Made by a program: the position numbers and the translations under genes. Source: FW021-bin31 sp964558275 (GTDB lineage: Bacteria > Bacteroidota > Bacteroidia > Chitinophagales > Chitinophagaceae). From it: a stretch of DNA of 16,435 bases. Location of the stretch: NCBI GenBank assembly GCA_964558275.1, contig CAZLDH010000060.1, forward strand, positions 1-16,435, in the 5' to 3' direction. Of this stretch, positions 7,734-15,128 are shown in pieces. Below the pieces are notes generated by a model. It worked only from the letters and a program-made list of their open reading frames with translations, was not told the DNA's origin and made no database searches. Numbering within the stretch: position 1 is the stretch's first letter; the number at the start of each line of letters is the position of its first letter.

Positions 7734-10580
7734 ATGGATTCTTATGCCCCATCCCTTTCCTCGCTACAGAAAAAAATAACATTACTGCAAGAAGAGAATG
7801 AACAGTTGAGGAGAGAGAACACAGCCTTAAAAAAGCGATTAGGGATAGACCAACTTCTTGATAAAAAGAAGGCATCAACTAAAGATACGCCATCAACATC
7901 TTCTTTCAACAAATTCCGTTCCTCTGAAGAAAAGATAGAATTATACCTATCGTTGTTCAAAGGCAGAAAAGATTTTTTTGCCAAAAGATGGGAAAATAAA
8001 AAAGGGAAGTCGGGATACAGCCCCGTATGCCATAATGAATGGAAACTGGGAATCTGCAAAAAACCACAGATAAAATGCTCCGTCTGCTCCCACCAGCATT
8101 TTCAACCATACGATGGGAAAGCTATAGAAGCGCACCTCAGAGGAGCACTCACTGCCGGTATTTATCCTTTATTACCGGATAACAGTTGTTATTTCTTAGC
8201 CATAGACTTTGATAAACAAAATTGGCAACAAGATGTGCTGGCTGTTGTTGCCGTTTGTCAGGATTCAGATATCCCCTTTGCCATTGAAAGATCTCGCTCA
8301 GGAAATGGCGCCCATCTCTGGTTCTTTTTTGAAGAAAAAACCGAAGCCTCAATAGCAAGGAAATTGGGGACTGTTTTACTGACCACAGCCATGGAACAAC
8401 GCCATGAAATATCTTTTACCTCTTATGATCGCTTTTTCCCAAATCAGAACATTTTGCCCAAAGGCGGATTTGGTAATCTTATCGCATTACCTCTGCAGAA
8501 AGCGGTCAGGCAGCATGATAATAGTGTCTTTATAGATGAGAACTTACAAACCTACTCCGACCAATGGTCTTTTTTAGATTCAATAACAAAGATACCGAAA
8601 AATAACCTCCACCTGTTCATAAAAAAACTTCACAAAGGAAATGAATTGGGGACATTAAAGCAAGATCAGGAAACAGAGCAGCCCTGGGTTAGAAAACCTC
8701 AAAAAACAACGTTACTCCCCAAAGACTTCCCCGATGAAATAACAATCGTTCGAGCCGACCAGCTCTACATCCCCAAGAAAGACATCTCACAGAAAGGATT
8801 AAATGCGCTCAAACGACTGGCAGCGTTCTCAAATCCTCAATTCTACAAGACACAAGCCATGCGTCTTCCCGTGTATAACATTCCCAGAATCATCTCTTGC
8901 GCACAGGAGACCCCGATATATTTTTGTCTGCCAAAAGGTTGTGAAGAAGACCTTTCTCAGCTCTTGGATAAAAGTAAGGTAAAAACTCGCTATTCCGACA
9001 AAAGGAACAAAGGGAAGCGCATACACGCAACATTTAACGGAAAGCTCAGACCGGAGCAGGAACAGGCTGTGAAACAACTTCTCCGTTATGATAATGGCAT
9101 CATAGCTGCACCTCCTGCCTTTGGGAAAACCGTCATGGCGACCTATATAATAGCCCGGAAGAAAACCAATACCCTGATTATAGTTCACCGAAAACAATTG
9201 CTTTCTCAATGGATAGAGCGGCTGGCCTTTTTCCTTCAAATCGAGAAGAATGAAATCGGTCAATTCGGTGGCGGGAAACATCATTTAACGGGCAGTATAG
9301 ACCTTGCCATCATGCAATCCCTGAACCGAAAAGGAGAGGTCAAAGAACTCGTAAAAAACTATGGAATGGTATTCGTCGATGAATGTCACCATATCCCGGC
9401 TTTTAGCTTCGAACAGATCTTAAGACAAGTGACCGCCCAATATGTATATGGACTGACCGCTACGCCGACCAGAAAGGACGGACATCATCCCATAATTTTC
9501 ATGTGCTGTGGCCCGATAAGACACCGGATTGCTATCCGAAAACAAGCAGCAAAAAGACCTTTCGATCATTTTGTCATTCCCCGCTTCACAGGCTTTTTAG
9601 TTACAAAAGATCCACGTTCTACGGCCAACAGCGATTGGACTATTCAGGAGCTATATCACAAAATGACCCATGACGGCATGCGCAATCAATTCATTGTCGA
9701 TGACATTATCAACAATCATAAAAAGGGAAGAAATGCCCTGGTATTGACAGAACGAACGGCTCATGTCAAAATCCTGATTCAACAACTTCAGAAAAAGATC
9801 CCTAACGTTATCGCACTCACCGGAGGACAAACAGCAAAAGAAAGCCGACAGGTTTTTGACCAGATTCATCAAATATCAGCCCATGAACAAATAACTTTAG
9901 TCGCCACCGGAAAATATATTGGGGAAGGCTTTGATGAAGCACGGCTGGATACACTTTTTCTGGCCATGCCCATTTCCTGGAAAGGCACATTACAACAATA
10001 TACCGGACGATTGCATCGGCTTTATGAAGGCAAAAAAGAGGTCCTGGTGTATGATTATGTAGATATTCATGTCAAAATGTTAGAAAAAATGTATGCCAAA
10101 AGGTTAAGTGGCTATGCCGGTATCGGCTACAAAGTAAAAGGAGGGGATTTAAAGAATGAAACCGCAGACATTATTTTTGATAAAGATAACTTTCTGCCGG
10201 TCTATAGTCAGGATCTATTGAATGCTACAAAGGAAATCCTCATCGTCAGTCCTTTCGTATCCAAAAGAAGAGTCGAAAAGATGCTTCCGCTGTTGACAGA
10301 AAGCCGAAACAAAGAAACCAAGATAACATTAGTTACCCGACCGGCGGAAGATTTTAGAAACCCGTCTATTCCTTCTATTCTTTTTAAAGCCCTGAAACAG
10401 AAAGGAATCAAACTCGTCTTTCAATCAAAAATTCATCAAAAATTTGCCGTCATAGACCAGCGAATAACTTGGTATGGCAGCATCAACCTCATGAGCTATG
10501 GCAGTGCACAGGAAAGCATGATGCGCATCGAAAGCAGCCACATCGCCAATGAACTGATAAGGAGTATTCTTAAAAAATAA
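7734..10580 (+). CDS. TOTE-type primase, SF2 helicase and PLD-like fusion protein
   Basis: A 948-residue fusion. Residues about 8-37 form a leucine/glutamate-rich coiled coil (LQEENEQLRRENTALKKRL). Residues about 66-285 match the archaeo-eukaryotic primase domain of TOTE conflict systems: a Cys/His cluster (C99, C108, C115, C118, H120), the catalytic AIDFD with D158 and D160, and SGNGAHLW with H194. An SF2 helicase spans about 440-800: APPAFGKT at 459-466, DECHH at 549-553, TATPTR at 575-580 and QYTGRLHR at 755-762. The C-terminus has one HKD motif of the phospholipase-D fold, H901, K903 and D908, followed by GSIN. The protein could prime, unwind and cut nucleic acid, and related architectures are viewed as conflict or defence proteins. 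ATG at 7734 is preferred to an in-frame TTG at 7617, because the extra 39 residues are hydrophobic and basic with no family resemblance. It is divergent from gntR and overlaps the convergent Uma2 gene by 11 bases. Confidence 0.88.
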   Translation: MDSYAPSLSSLQKKITLLQEENEQLRRENTALKKRLGIDQLLDKKKASTKDTPSTSSFNKFRSSEEKIELYLSLFKGRKDFFAKRWENKKGKSGYSPVCHNEWKLGICKKPQIKCSVCSHQHFQPYDGKAIEAHLRGALTAGIYPLLPDNSCYFLAIDFDKQNWQQDVLAVVAVCQDSDIPFAIERSRSGNGAHLWFFFEEKTEASIARKLGTVLLTTAMEQRHEISFTSYDRFFPNQNILPKGGFGNLIALPLQKAVRQHDNSVFIDENLQTYSDQWSFLDSITKIPKNNLHLFIKKLHKGNELGTLKQDQETEQPWVRKPQKTTLLPKDFPDEITIVRADQLYIPKKDISQKGLNALKRLAAFSNPQFYKTQAMRLPVYNIPRIISCAQETPIYFCLPKGCEEDLSQLLDKSKVKTRYSDKRNKGKRIHATFNGKLRPEQEQAVKQLLRYDNGIIAAPPAFGKTVMATYIIARKKTNTLIIVHRKQLLSQWIERLAFFLQIEKNEIGQFGGGKHHLTGSIDLAIMQSLNRKGEVKELVKNYGMVFVDECHHIPAFSFEQILRQVTAQYVYGLTATPTRKDGHHPIIFMCCGPIRHRIAIRKQAAKRPFDHFVIPRFTGFLVTKDPRSTANSDWTIQELYHKMTHDGMRNQFIVDDIINNHKKGRNALVLTERTAHVKILIQQLQKKIPNVIALTGGQTAKESRQVFDQIHQISAHEQITLVATGKYIGEGFDEARLDTLFLAMPISWKGTLQQYTGRLHRLYEGKKEVLVYDYVDIHVKMLEKMYAKRLSGYAGIGYKVKGGDLKNETADIIFDKDNFLPVYSQDLLNATKEILIVSPFVSKRRVEKMLPLLTESRNKETKITLVTRPAEDFRNPSIPSILFKALKQKGIKLVFQSKIHQKFAVIDQRITWYGSINLMSYGSAQESMMRIESSHIANELIRSILKK

Positions 10581-11103
10581 ATATTTCTCCCAGTAATTTG
10601 GAATGAATCTCTCCTTTATTCGCCAGTATTTCTTCAAAAGAATCATGGATCAGCGCATAGCCGTTGACAGATTGAGATTCCGGTTCTACGATCCAATATT
10701 CTTTTACACCAAAACGCTCATAAATATCTTTCTTTTCTTCTAAATCGTAGCGTGCCGTACTCGGCGAAAGTATTTCTATCACCAGATCCGGTGCGCCATG
10801 CAAACCGTCTTCTTCTATGAGCGACACCCTCTCCTCACTGATAAAAAGAATATCCGGTTGAAAAGCATTTTTATTTCCGAGATAGACATCATAAGGAGCT
10901 ACTCTCGTCTCTCCCAAATGATGCTTTTTAACAAAAGCTCCTAATTGTAGATAGATATCAGAAAGGATTCTTTGGTGTCTATCAAATGGCGCTGGCGACA
11001 TAACGATATTGTTTTCAATCAATTGAACGAGTGTTCCCTCCGGAAGGCTCCGAAAAGCTTCCATCATCGTACGCGGCGGTCTGGTCATTACATCTGTACT
11101 CAT
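10570..11103 (-). CDS. Uma2 family endonuclease (DUF820), copy 1
   Basis: A 177-residue protein of the Uma2 family, whose members have a PD-(D/E)XK nuclease-like fold. Their biological role is mostly unproven, and they are greatly expanded in cyanobacteria and some Bacteroidota. Visible signatures: FQPDILFIS with D84, GAPDLVIEILSPST with D106 and E110, then DLEEKKDIYERFGVKEYWIVEP with K124/K125 following. The catalytic set appears intact. ATG at 11103 follows an in-frame GTG that would add one residue. The first 39 residues are identical to copy 2 at 11705-12238, whereas about residues 40-75 are clearly different. Its stop lies within the end of the primase-helicase gene, which is convergent. 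An imperfect promoter core (TATCTTCA) lies about 20 bases before the start, without a clear upstream box. Confidence 0.88.
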   Translation of the reverse strand: MSTDVMTRPPRTMMEAFRSLPEGTLVQLIENNIVMSPAPFDRHQRILSDIYLQLGAFVKKHHLGETRVAPYDVYLGNKNAFQPDILFISEERVSLIEEDGLHGAPDLVIEILSPSTARYDLEEKKDIYERFGVKEYWIVEPESQSVNGYALIHDSFEEILANKGEIHSKLLGEIFIF

Positions 11104-11141
11104 CACAATAGAAATTTAGGTATGAAGATACGAAATTATTG
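10988..11141. repeat. 154-bp direct repeat, left copy
   Basis: This stretch aligns without gaps to 12123-12276 with two mismatches by eye (G/A and C/T). It covers the first roughly 39 codons of the Uma2 gene and 38 bases of leader. Identity drops sharply on both sides: on the left into a diverged part of the gene, on the right at the base after TTATTG. The tract has therefore been copied or exchanged recently. Confidence 0.9.
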
Positions 11142-11278
11142 GCTTTCTTAAAAAGTACCTTTTTTTATCCTTCTACATTTATTGCGATCAGCCATTAGTC
11201 GTTATAAAATTGATATCTTTAACATAGTACTTATGCAACGTTTTCCATCATTCTTTTGTCATATTAAAAATACTGGTT

Positions 11279-11680
11279 ATGAAACGCTTTTCCATTTTGT
11301 TGACATTTTTATTCCTTGTGGCTACATCCTGTAAAAAAGATACTTCCGTAAAAGGCATTGTTTTTAAAGGGAAATATATAGGAAAAGGTTGCTGGCCAGT
11401 TATTCAGGTCATTAAGCCATCCCTATCGAGCATAGGGCTAAATGCTAAGAAAGCTATTTGGCCTAAAAAGAACTTTGATGATGACTCCCTCTATCATAAT
11501 GCTGTTGGTGCAGCGATACCGGATACTTTCACAAATGGGAAAGTCTTTTATTTTACAGTGAGTAAGGTAGAATCTCCCCCCGACAAAATAACAGATGCAA
11601 ATTGTCTCCGTACTTCGTATTTCTTCGATATAAAAAATATTGCCTTTACAAAGAATACGATACAAAAGGAGGCTCAATGA
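11279..11680 (+). CDS. Small predicted lipoprotein of unknown function
   Basis: A 133-residue protein starting MKRFSILLTFLFLVATSC. The charged start, hydrophobic core and Cys18 after ATS form a plausible lipoprotein signal, followed by KKD. The mature protein would be about 115 residues attached to a membrane on the periplasmic side or the outer surface. Cys38 and Cys109 could form a disulfide. I do not recognise a domain. The sequence has alternating hydrophobic stretches (KVFYFTVSKV, SYFFDIKNIAF) that suggest a small beta-rich fold. ATG at 11279 is the only sensible start, as it places the signal exactly. It lies alone on the plus strand between two convergent or divergent Uma2 copies. A weak promoter core, TATCTTTA, is at 11214-11221 without a matching upstream box. 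Any link to the nucleases, such as immunity or cargo, is speculation. Confidence 0.75.
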   Translation: MKRFSILLTFLFLVATSCKKDTSVKGIVFKGKYIGKGCWPVIQVIKPSLSSIGLNAKKAIWPKKNFDDDSLYHNAVGAAIPDTFTNGKVFYFTVSKVESPPDKITDANCLRTSYFFDIKNIAFTKNTIQKEAQ

Positions 11681-11704
11681 ATTGGAAACGACAAATTATC
11701 TTTC

Positions 11705-12238
11705 CTAAAAAGTAAAACGTTCTCCCAACAATTTGGAATTAATTTCTCCTTTCTCTGCCGGTATTTCTTTAAAAGAATCATGAACCAGCGTATAGCCGTT
11801 GACAGATTGAGATTCCGGTTCTACAATCCAATATTCTTTCACACCAAATCGTTCATAAACATCTTTCTTTTCTTCTAAATCGTAGCGTGCAGTACTCGGG
11901 GAAAGAATTTCTATCACCAAATCCGGTGCGCCATGCAAACCATCCTCTTCTATTAGGGATTTCCTCTCATTACTGATAAAAAGAATATCCGGTTGAAAAG
12001 CGTTTTTATCTCCGAGATAAACATCAACGGGTGCCATAACCACTTGTCCCAATTCTTTCTCTTTAATAAACTTTTGTAGCTGAAAGAAAATTTCTCCCAA
12101 TATTTTTTGATGCTGAAATTTAGGCGCTGGCGACATAACGATATTATTTTCAATCAATTGAACGAGTGTTCCCTCCGGAAGGCTTCGAAAAGCTTCCATC
12201 ATCGTACGCGGCGGTCTGGTCATTACATCTGTACTCAT
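11705..12238 (-). CDS. Uma2 family endonuclease (DUF820), copy 2
   Basis: A second 177-residue Uma2 protein with the same intact PD-(D/E)XK-type signatures as copy 1: FQPDILFIS, GAPDLVIEILSPST and DLEEKKDVYERFGVKEYWIVEP. The first 39 residues are identical between copies. Residues about 40-75 differ strongly (KFQHQKILGEIFFQLQKF here against FDRHQRILSDIYLQLGAF), and the remaining 100 residues differ only at scattered positions. This block structure points to gene conversion or exchange of segments after duplication. ATG at 12238 follows an in-frame GTG. The gene is divergent from the SNF2 gene with 83 bases between the start codons, and ends 24 bases past the lipoprotein stop. If the diverged block contacts DNA or a partner, the two copies may have different targets, which is untested. 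Confidence 0.88.
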   Translation of the reverse strand: MSTDVMTRPPRTMMEAFRSLPEGTLVQLIENNIVMSPAPKFQHQKILGEIFFQLQKFIKEKELGQVVMAPVDVYLGDKNAFQPDILFISNERKSLIEEDGLHGAPDLVIEILSPSTARYDLEEKKDVYERFGVKEYWIVEPESQSVNGYTLVHDSFKEIPAEKGEINSKLLGERFTF

Positions 12239-12276
12239 CACAATAGAAATTTAGGTATGAAGATACGAAATTATTG
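12123..12276. repeat. 154-bp direct repeat, right copy
   Basis: This is the partner of 10988-11141, in the same orientation, with starts 1135 bases apart. It includes the 5' end of Uma2 copy 2 and its leader. Its last bases, ATTG at 12273-12276, fall where the upstream box of the SNF2 promoter is predicted. Exchange between the two copies would remove the lipoprotein gene and leave one hybrid Uma2 gene. Confidence 0.9.
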
Positions 12277-12304
12277 ATTTTTATCCCCATATCCTTTAAT
12301 TTTA
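12273..12304 (+). promoter_or_regulatory. Predicted promoter of the SNF2 gene
   Basis: ATTG at 12273-12276 is followed after 20 bases by TAATTTTA at 12297-12304, which matches TAnnTTTG except at the last base. Transcription would begin near 12311, leaving a leader of roughly ten bases before the ATG at 12322. Such a short leader makes this a tentative call. Confidence 0.4.
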
Positions 12305-12321
12305 CCTCAAAAACTAATGCA

Positions 12322-14988
12322 ATGGGTGAAGCAGCCGAAGAACAAACAATAACAGAAAAAATAGATGATTTTTTATTAAAACTCAGAGATGCAGAAATAG
12401 TTCAAAAACAAGAATACAACAGAGGAAAAAAGTTGTATTTAATGGGAGCCTGCCAAATACTTACGCACGGGAAAACCCGCTGGGAGGTTTTGGTTGAGCT
12501 ACCTGAGGAAGAGCCGCTTGAGGTGAATATCGAAAAGGAAGAAGATAGCTGGTCTTATTGTCACAAAAAGAAAAAGATGGATTGGGACGGCTGTAGCGTA
12601 GCCGCCTTATTGCAGATTAAAGAAGAATTAAAAAATACCGAGCCGCAGGTGCATCCCATCGGGAAAACATATACCCGGGAAGGGATGATGAAAAGGGTAT
12701 TGGAAGAACGAAAAGAAAAAGCGGCTAAAGCCAATTATTCCATCACTTTTGCCGATAATATTTATGGCGAACACGAATTGGTCAATGAAAAAGGAGTCCA
12801 TTATAAAATCACTTTAAGAGACTTTGAGAATGAAACCGGATACATTGACAATCCGGATCTCAAAACCAATAAACTGGGAACGACCAAGCATATCATGTAT
12901 GCCTTCAATGCCTTAAAATCAAAGAAAAGAACGTTTAACAGGCTGAGCAAACAATATCCTTTTATAGAGATTTTTCTGGATCCATTGCATGATTACCGCA
13001 TCACCCGATACTATCCGCATGAGATGAAGCCGGCGACCCGGGATTTCATCCATCAATATTTTGGAGAAAAAGATTATATTGAAGAAGAGAAGGTAAAAGA
13101 TTTCCTATTGTTCCTCCGCGATGCCGATACCTATCCCAAAATAAAGATCAGACCGGAAGTAGAAGAGAAAGTACAGAAAGCCTGGGAGGAAGAAATGCTC
13201 GAAACCGTAAGCAAGACAGAGCCTTTGGACTATTCTTTATTAAACGCCACACTTTTTCCTTATCAGAAAAAAGGCGTGCAATTTGCCGCTTTCAAAAAAG
13301 GAGCTATCATTGCCGATGAAATGGGGCTTGGGAAAACCCTACAGGCCATAGGTACGGCTGTGATGAAAAAGGCGGTTTTTGATTTCAAAAGATGCCTGAT
13401 TATCTGTCCGGCTTCCCTAAAAGATCAGTGGAAACAGGAAATCGAACGATTCTCCAAGGAGAAAGCTGTTGTGATACAGGGATTACCGGAGGAAAGAGCC
13501 CGTTTATATCAAGAGAGCGATGCTTATTTCCTCATTGCTAATTATGAGACCGTCTTGCGAGATGTGAAAGCCATGAATAGAATGGATACGGATTTTATCA
13601 TTCTGGATGAGGCGCAACGCATTAAAAATTACACCACGATAACGGCTCAAAATATTAAAAAACTCCATAAAAAACATGCTTTAGTGATTACGGGAACGCC
13701 CATCGAAAATCGTTTGATCGACCTCTATTCGGTGATGCAATTTATAGATCCCGATTTTCTTACCCCTTTGTGGGAATTCTCTTACCAACATTGCTATTTT
13801 GACGCAAATAAAAAAGATAAAATTGTAGGATACTATAACCTGCAACAACTGAACGAACGTCTAAAATCTGTCTTGCTCAGGCGAGAAAAGCGACAAGTCA
13901 TCAAAGAACTGCCCAATGTGACTGAAATGACCGTTCCTGTTGACCTACACCCGGATCAGGCCGATTATCACAGTTCTTTTGCCAAAGGAGTAGCTACCAT
14001 CCTCAGAAAAAAATATATTTCTCCCTATGACTGGCAAAGGTTGATGCTGCTGCTCAACAATATGCGCATGGCTTGCGACAGCACCTATCTTATCGACAAA
14101 GAGACCTACCATTCTCCTAAAATGCAGGAACTGAAACACATTCTTCTGGAGAAACTGGATATCAAAAGTGGAACAAAAAAGATCATTATCTTTTCACAAT
14201 GGGTGACCATGTTAGAGCTCATCGGAAAGATGTTGCGGGAAGAAGGGATAAACTATGCGCAATTGACCGGAAAAGTAGCGGTCAAGCACCGGCAAAAGCT
14301 GATCGACAAATTTTCCTCCGATCCGGGCTGTAACATTTTTCTCTCCTCAGAAGCCGGCGGAAGCGGTCTGAATCTACAAGCTGCAGATACGGTAATCAAC
14401 TTTGAACTCCCCTGGAATCCGGCCAAGAAAAATCAACGCATCGGAAGGATCGACCGACTTGGACAAACGAAGAAACAGTTAACCGTGATCAACCTGCTCA
14501 CCCGCGACTCCATAGAAATGAAAATCGCTTCCGGGCTTTCATTGAAACAAAATCTTTTTGACGGCGTATTAAGTAACAGCGGACTGGATGAGGTGGATTT
14601 CTCTGCCGCCGGAAGGGCCGAATTCCTAAAAGAATTAGAGGAAGCTATTGATGGAATAGACACTTCACAAGAACAGGACGCAAAGGAAGAAGAACAGGAA
14701 GAACAAACAACCTCTCCCGAAGAAAAAGAGACGATAAAAGAATTGATCAGCGAAGAGGAAAAAGAACCATATAAGGAATCTACATCCGAAGAGAATAAAG
14801 AATTGGCTGCCCAGCCCCCATCTTCTCCCTCGGAAGAAATGGAAAGCATCTTGAATTCGGGAATGGATTTCCTCTCCGGACTTATGAAAATGACGACCGG
14901 AAAAGATGCGGGCTTAGAAGATAAAAAAGTAGAGATAGACCCCAAAACAGGGGAAATCGTGATGCGGTTTAAATTACCGGGAAAGTAA
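12322..14988 (+). CDS. SNF2 family ATPase/helicase with degenerate SWIM-like N-terminus and acidic tail
   Basis: An 888-residue Swi2/Snf2 ATPase, expected to move along or remodel protein-DNA complexes. The motor spans about 310-740: ADEMGLGKT ending at K338/T339, ICPASLKDQW, DEAQRIKN from 429, ITGTPIENRL from 457, FSQWVTMLE, SSEAGGSGLNLQAAD and QRIGRIDRLGQ at 705-715, all intact. Residues about 22-100 have the spacing of a SWIM domain (TRWEVLVELP, then WSYC, then GCSVAALLQI), but the CxC...CxH zinc ligands are mostly lost. A region rich in Glu follows the motor (about 771-839) with repeats such as SPEEKE, SEEEKE and SEENKE, then a basic and hydrophobic end (IDPKTGEIVMRFKLPGK). ATG at 12322 is chosen over an upstream TTG at 12274 that lies in the predicted promoter, and over an out-of-frame ATG at 12317. 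It is divergent from Uma2 copy 2. Confidence 0.9.
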   Translation: MGEAAEEQTITEKIDDFLLKLRDAEIVQKQEYNRGKKLYLMGACQILTHGKTRWEVLVELPEEEPLEVNIEKEEDSWSYCHKKKKMDWDGCSVAALLQIKEELKNTEPQVHPIGKTYTREGMMKRVLEERKEKAAKANYSITFADNIYGEHELVNEKGVHYKITLRDFENETGYIDNPDLKTNKLGTTKHIMYAFNALKSKKRTFNRLSKQYPFIEIFLDPLHDYRITRYYPHEMKPATRDFIHQYFGEKDYIEEEKVKDFLLFLRDADTYPKIKIRPEVEEKVQKAWEEEMLETVSKTEPLDYSLLNATLFPYQKKGVQFAAFKKGAIIADEMGLGKTLQAIGTAVMKKAVFDFKRCLIICPASLKDQWKQEIERFSKEKAVVIQGLPEERARLYQESDAYFLIANYETVLRDVKAMNRMDTDFIILDEAQRIKNYTTITAQNIKKLHKKHALVITGTPIENRLIDLYSVMQFIDPDFLTPLWEFSYQHCYFDANKKDKIVGYYNLQQLNERLKSVLLRREKRQVIKELPNVTEMTVPVDLHPDQADYHSSFAKGVATILRKKYISPYDWQRLMLLLNNMRMACDSTYLIDKETYHSPKMQELKHILLEKLDIKSGTKKIIIFSQWVTMLELIGKMLREEGINYAQLTGKVAVKHRQKLIDKFSSDPGCNIFLSSEAGGSGLNLQAADTVINFELPWNPAKKNQRIGRIDRLGQTKKQLTVINLLTRDSIEMKIASGLSLKQNLFDGVLSNSGLDEVDFSAAGRAEFLKELEEAIDGIDTSQEQDAKEEEQEEQTTSPEEKETIKELISEEEKEPYKESTSEENKELAAQPPSSPSEEMESILNSGMDFLSGLMKMTTGKDAGLEDKKVEIDPKTGEIVMRFKLPGK

Positions 14989-15006
14989 CTTTCATGAAAG
15001 CATAAA

Positions 15007-15086
15007 CGATATTTTTAGAACATAATCGAAAAAAGAGGCGATATTTTTAGAATACAATCGAAAAAAGAGGCGATATTTTTGGAATA
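15007..15086. repeat. 32-bp tandem repeat, two full and one partial unit
   Basis: Units at 15007-15038 and 15039-15070 differ only in the few bases after TTTTTAGAA. A third copy begins at 15071 and decays after about 16 bases. Each full unit starts CGATATTTTTAGAA and ends ATCGAAAAAAGAGG, so CGAT and ATCG recur as inverted arms. The unit length is not a multiple of three and no reading frame uses it. It sits directly before the ATPase promoter. Confidence 0.9.
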
Positions 15087-15109
15087 AGTCATTTTATTTC
15101 ATAGTTTCG
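15078..15109 (+). promoter_or_regulatory. Bacteroidota-type promoter of the AAA ATPase gene
   Basis: TTTG at 15078-15081 is followed after exactly 20 bases by TAGTTTCG at 15102-15109, one mismatch from TAnnTTTG. Transcription should start near 15116, about 13 bases before the ATG. The TTTG box is created by an A-to-G difference in the third tandem-repeat unit, where the first two units read TTTTTAG. Confidence 0.6.
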
Positions 15110-15128
15110 TTAAAAATAACACTTACTA

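Noticed and set aside
11214..11221. TATCTTTA as promoter of the lipoprotein gene
   Set aside because: The core fits the pattern, but the nearest upstream ATTG is 29 bases away, too far for the usual spacing, so it is only mentioned with the gene.
11418..11434. Inverted repeat CCCTAT/ATAGGG with a 5-base loop
   Set aside because: It lies in the middle of the lipoprotein reading frame, has no T-run and no partner elsewhere, so chance or coding constraint explains it as well as a function.
10988..12276. Uma2 repeats as ends of a transposon
   Set aside because: The repeats are direct, not inverted, lie within coding sequence, and no transposase or target-site duplication is visible.
14433..14945. 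170-codon minus-strand open frame rich in serine
   Set aside because: It is the antisense of the Glu- and Lys-rich SNF2 tail. The serine richness is the mirror of GAA/GAG codons.
15007..15086. Short regular repeats as a CRISPR array
   Set aside because: Units are directly adjacent without unique spacers, there are only about two and a half of them, and no cas gene is present.
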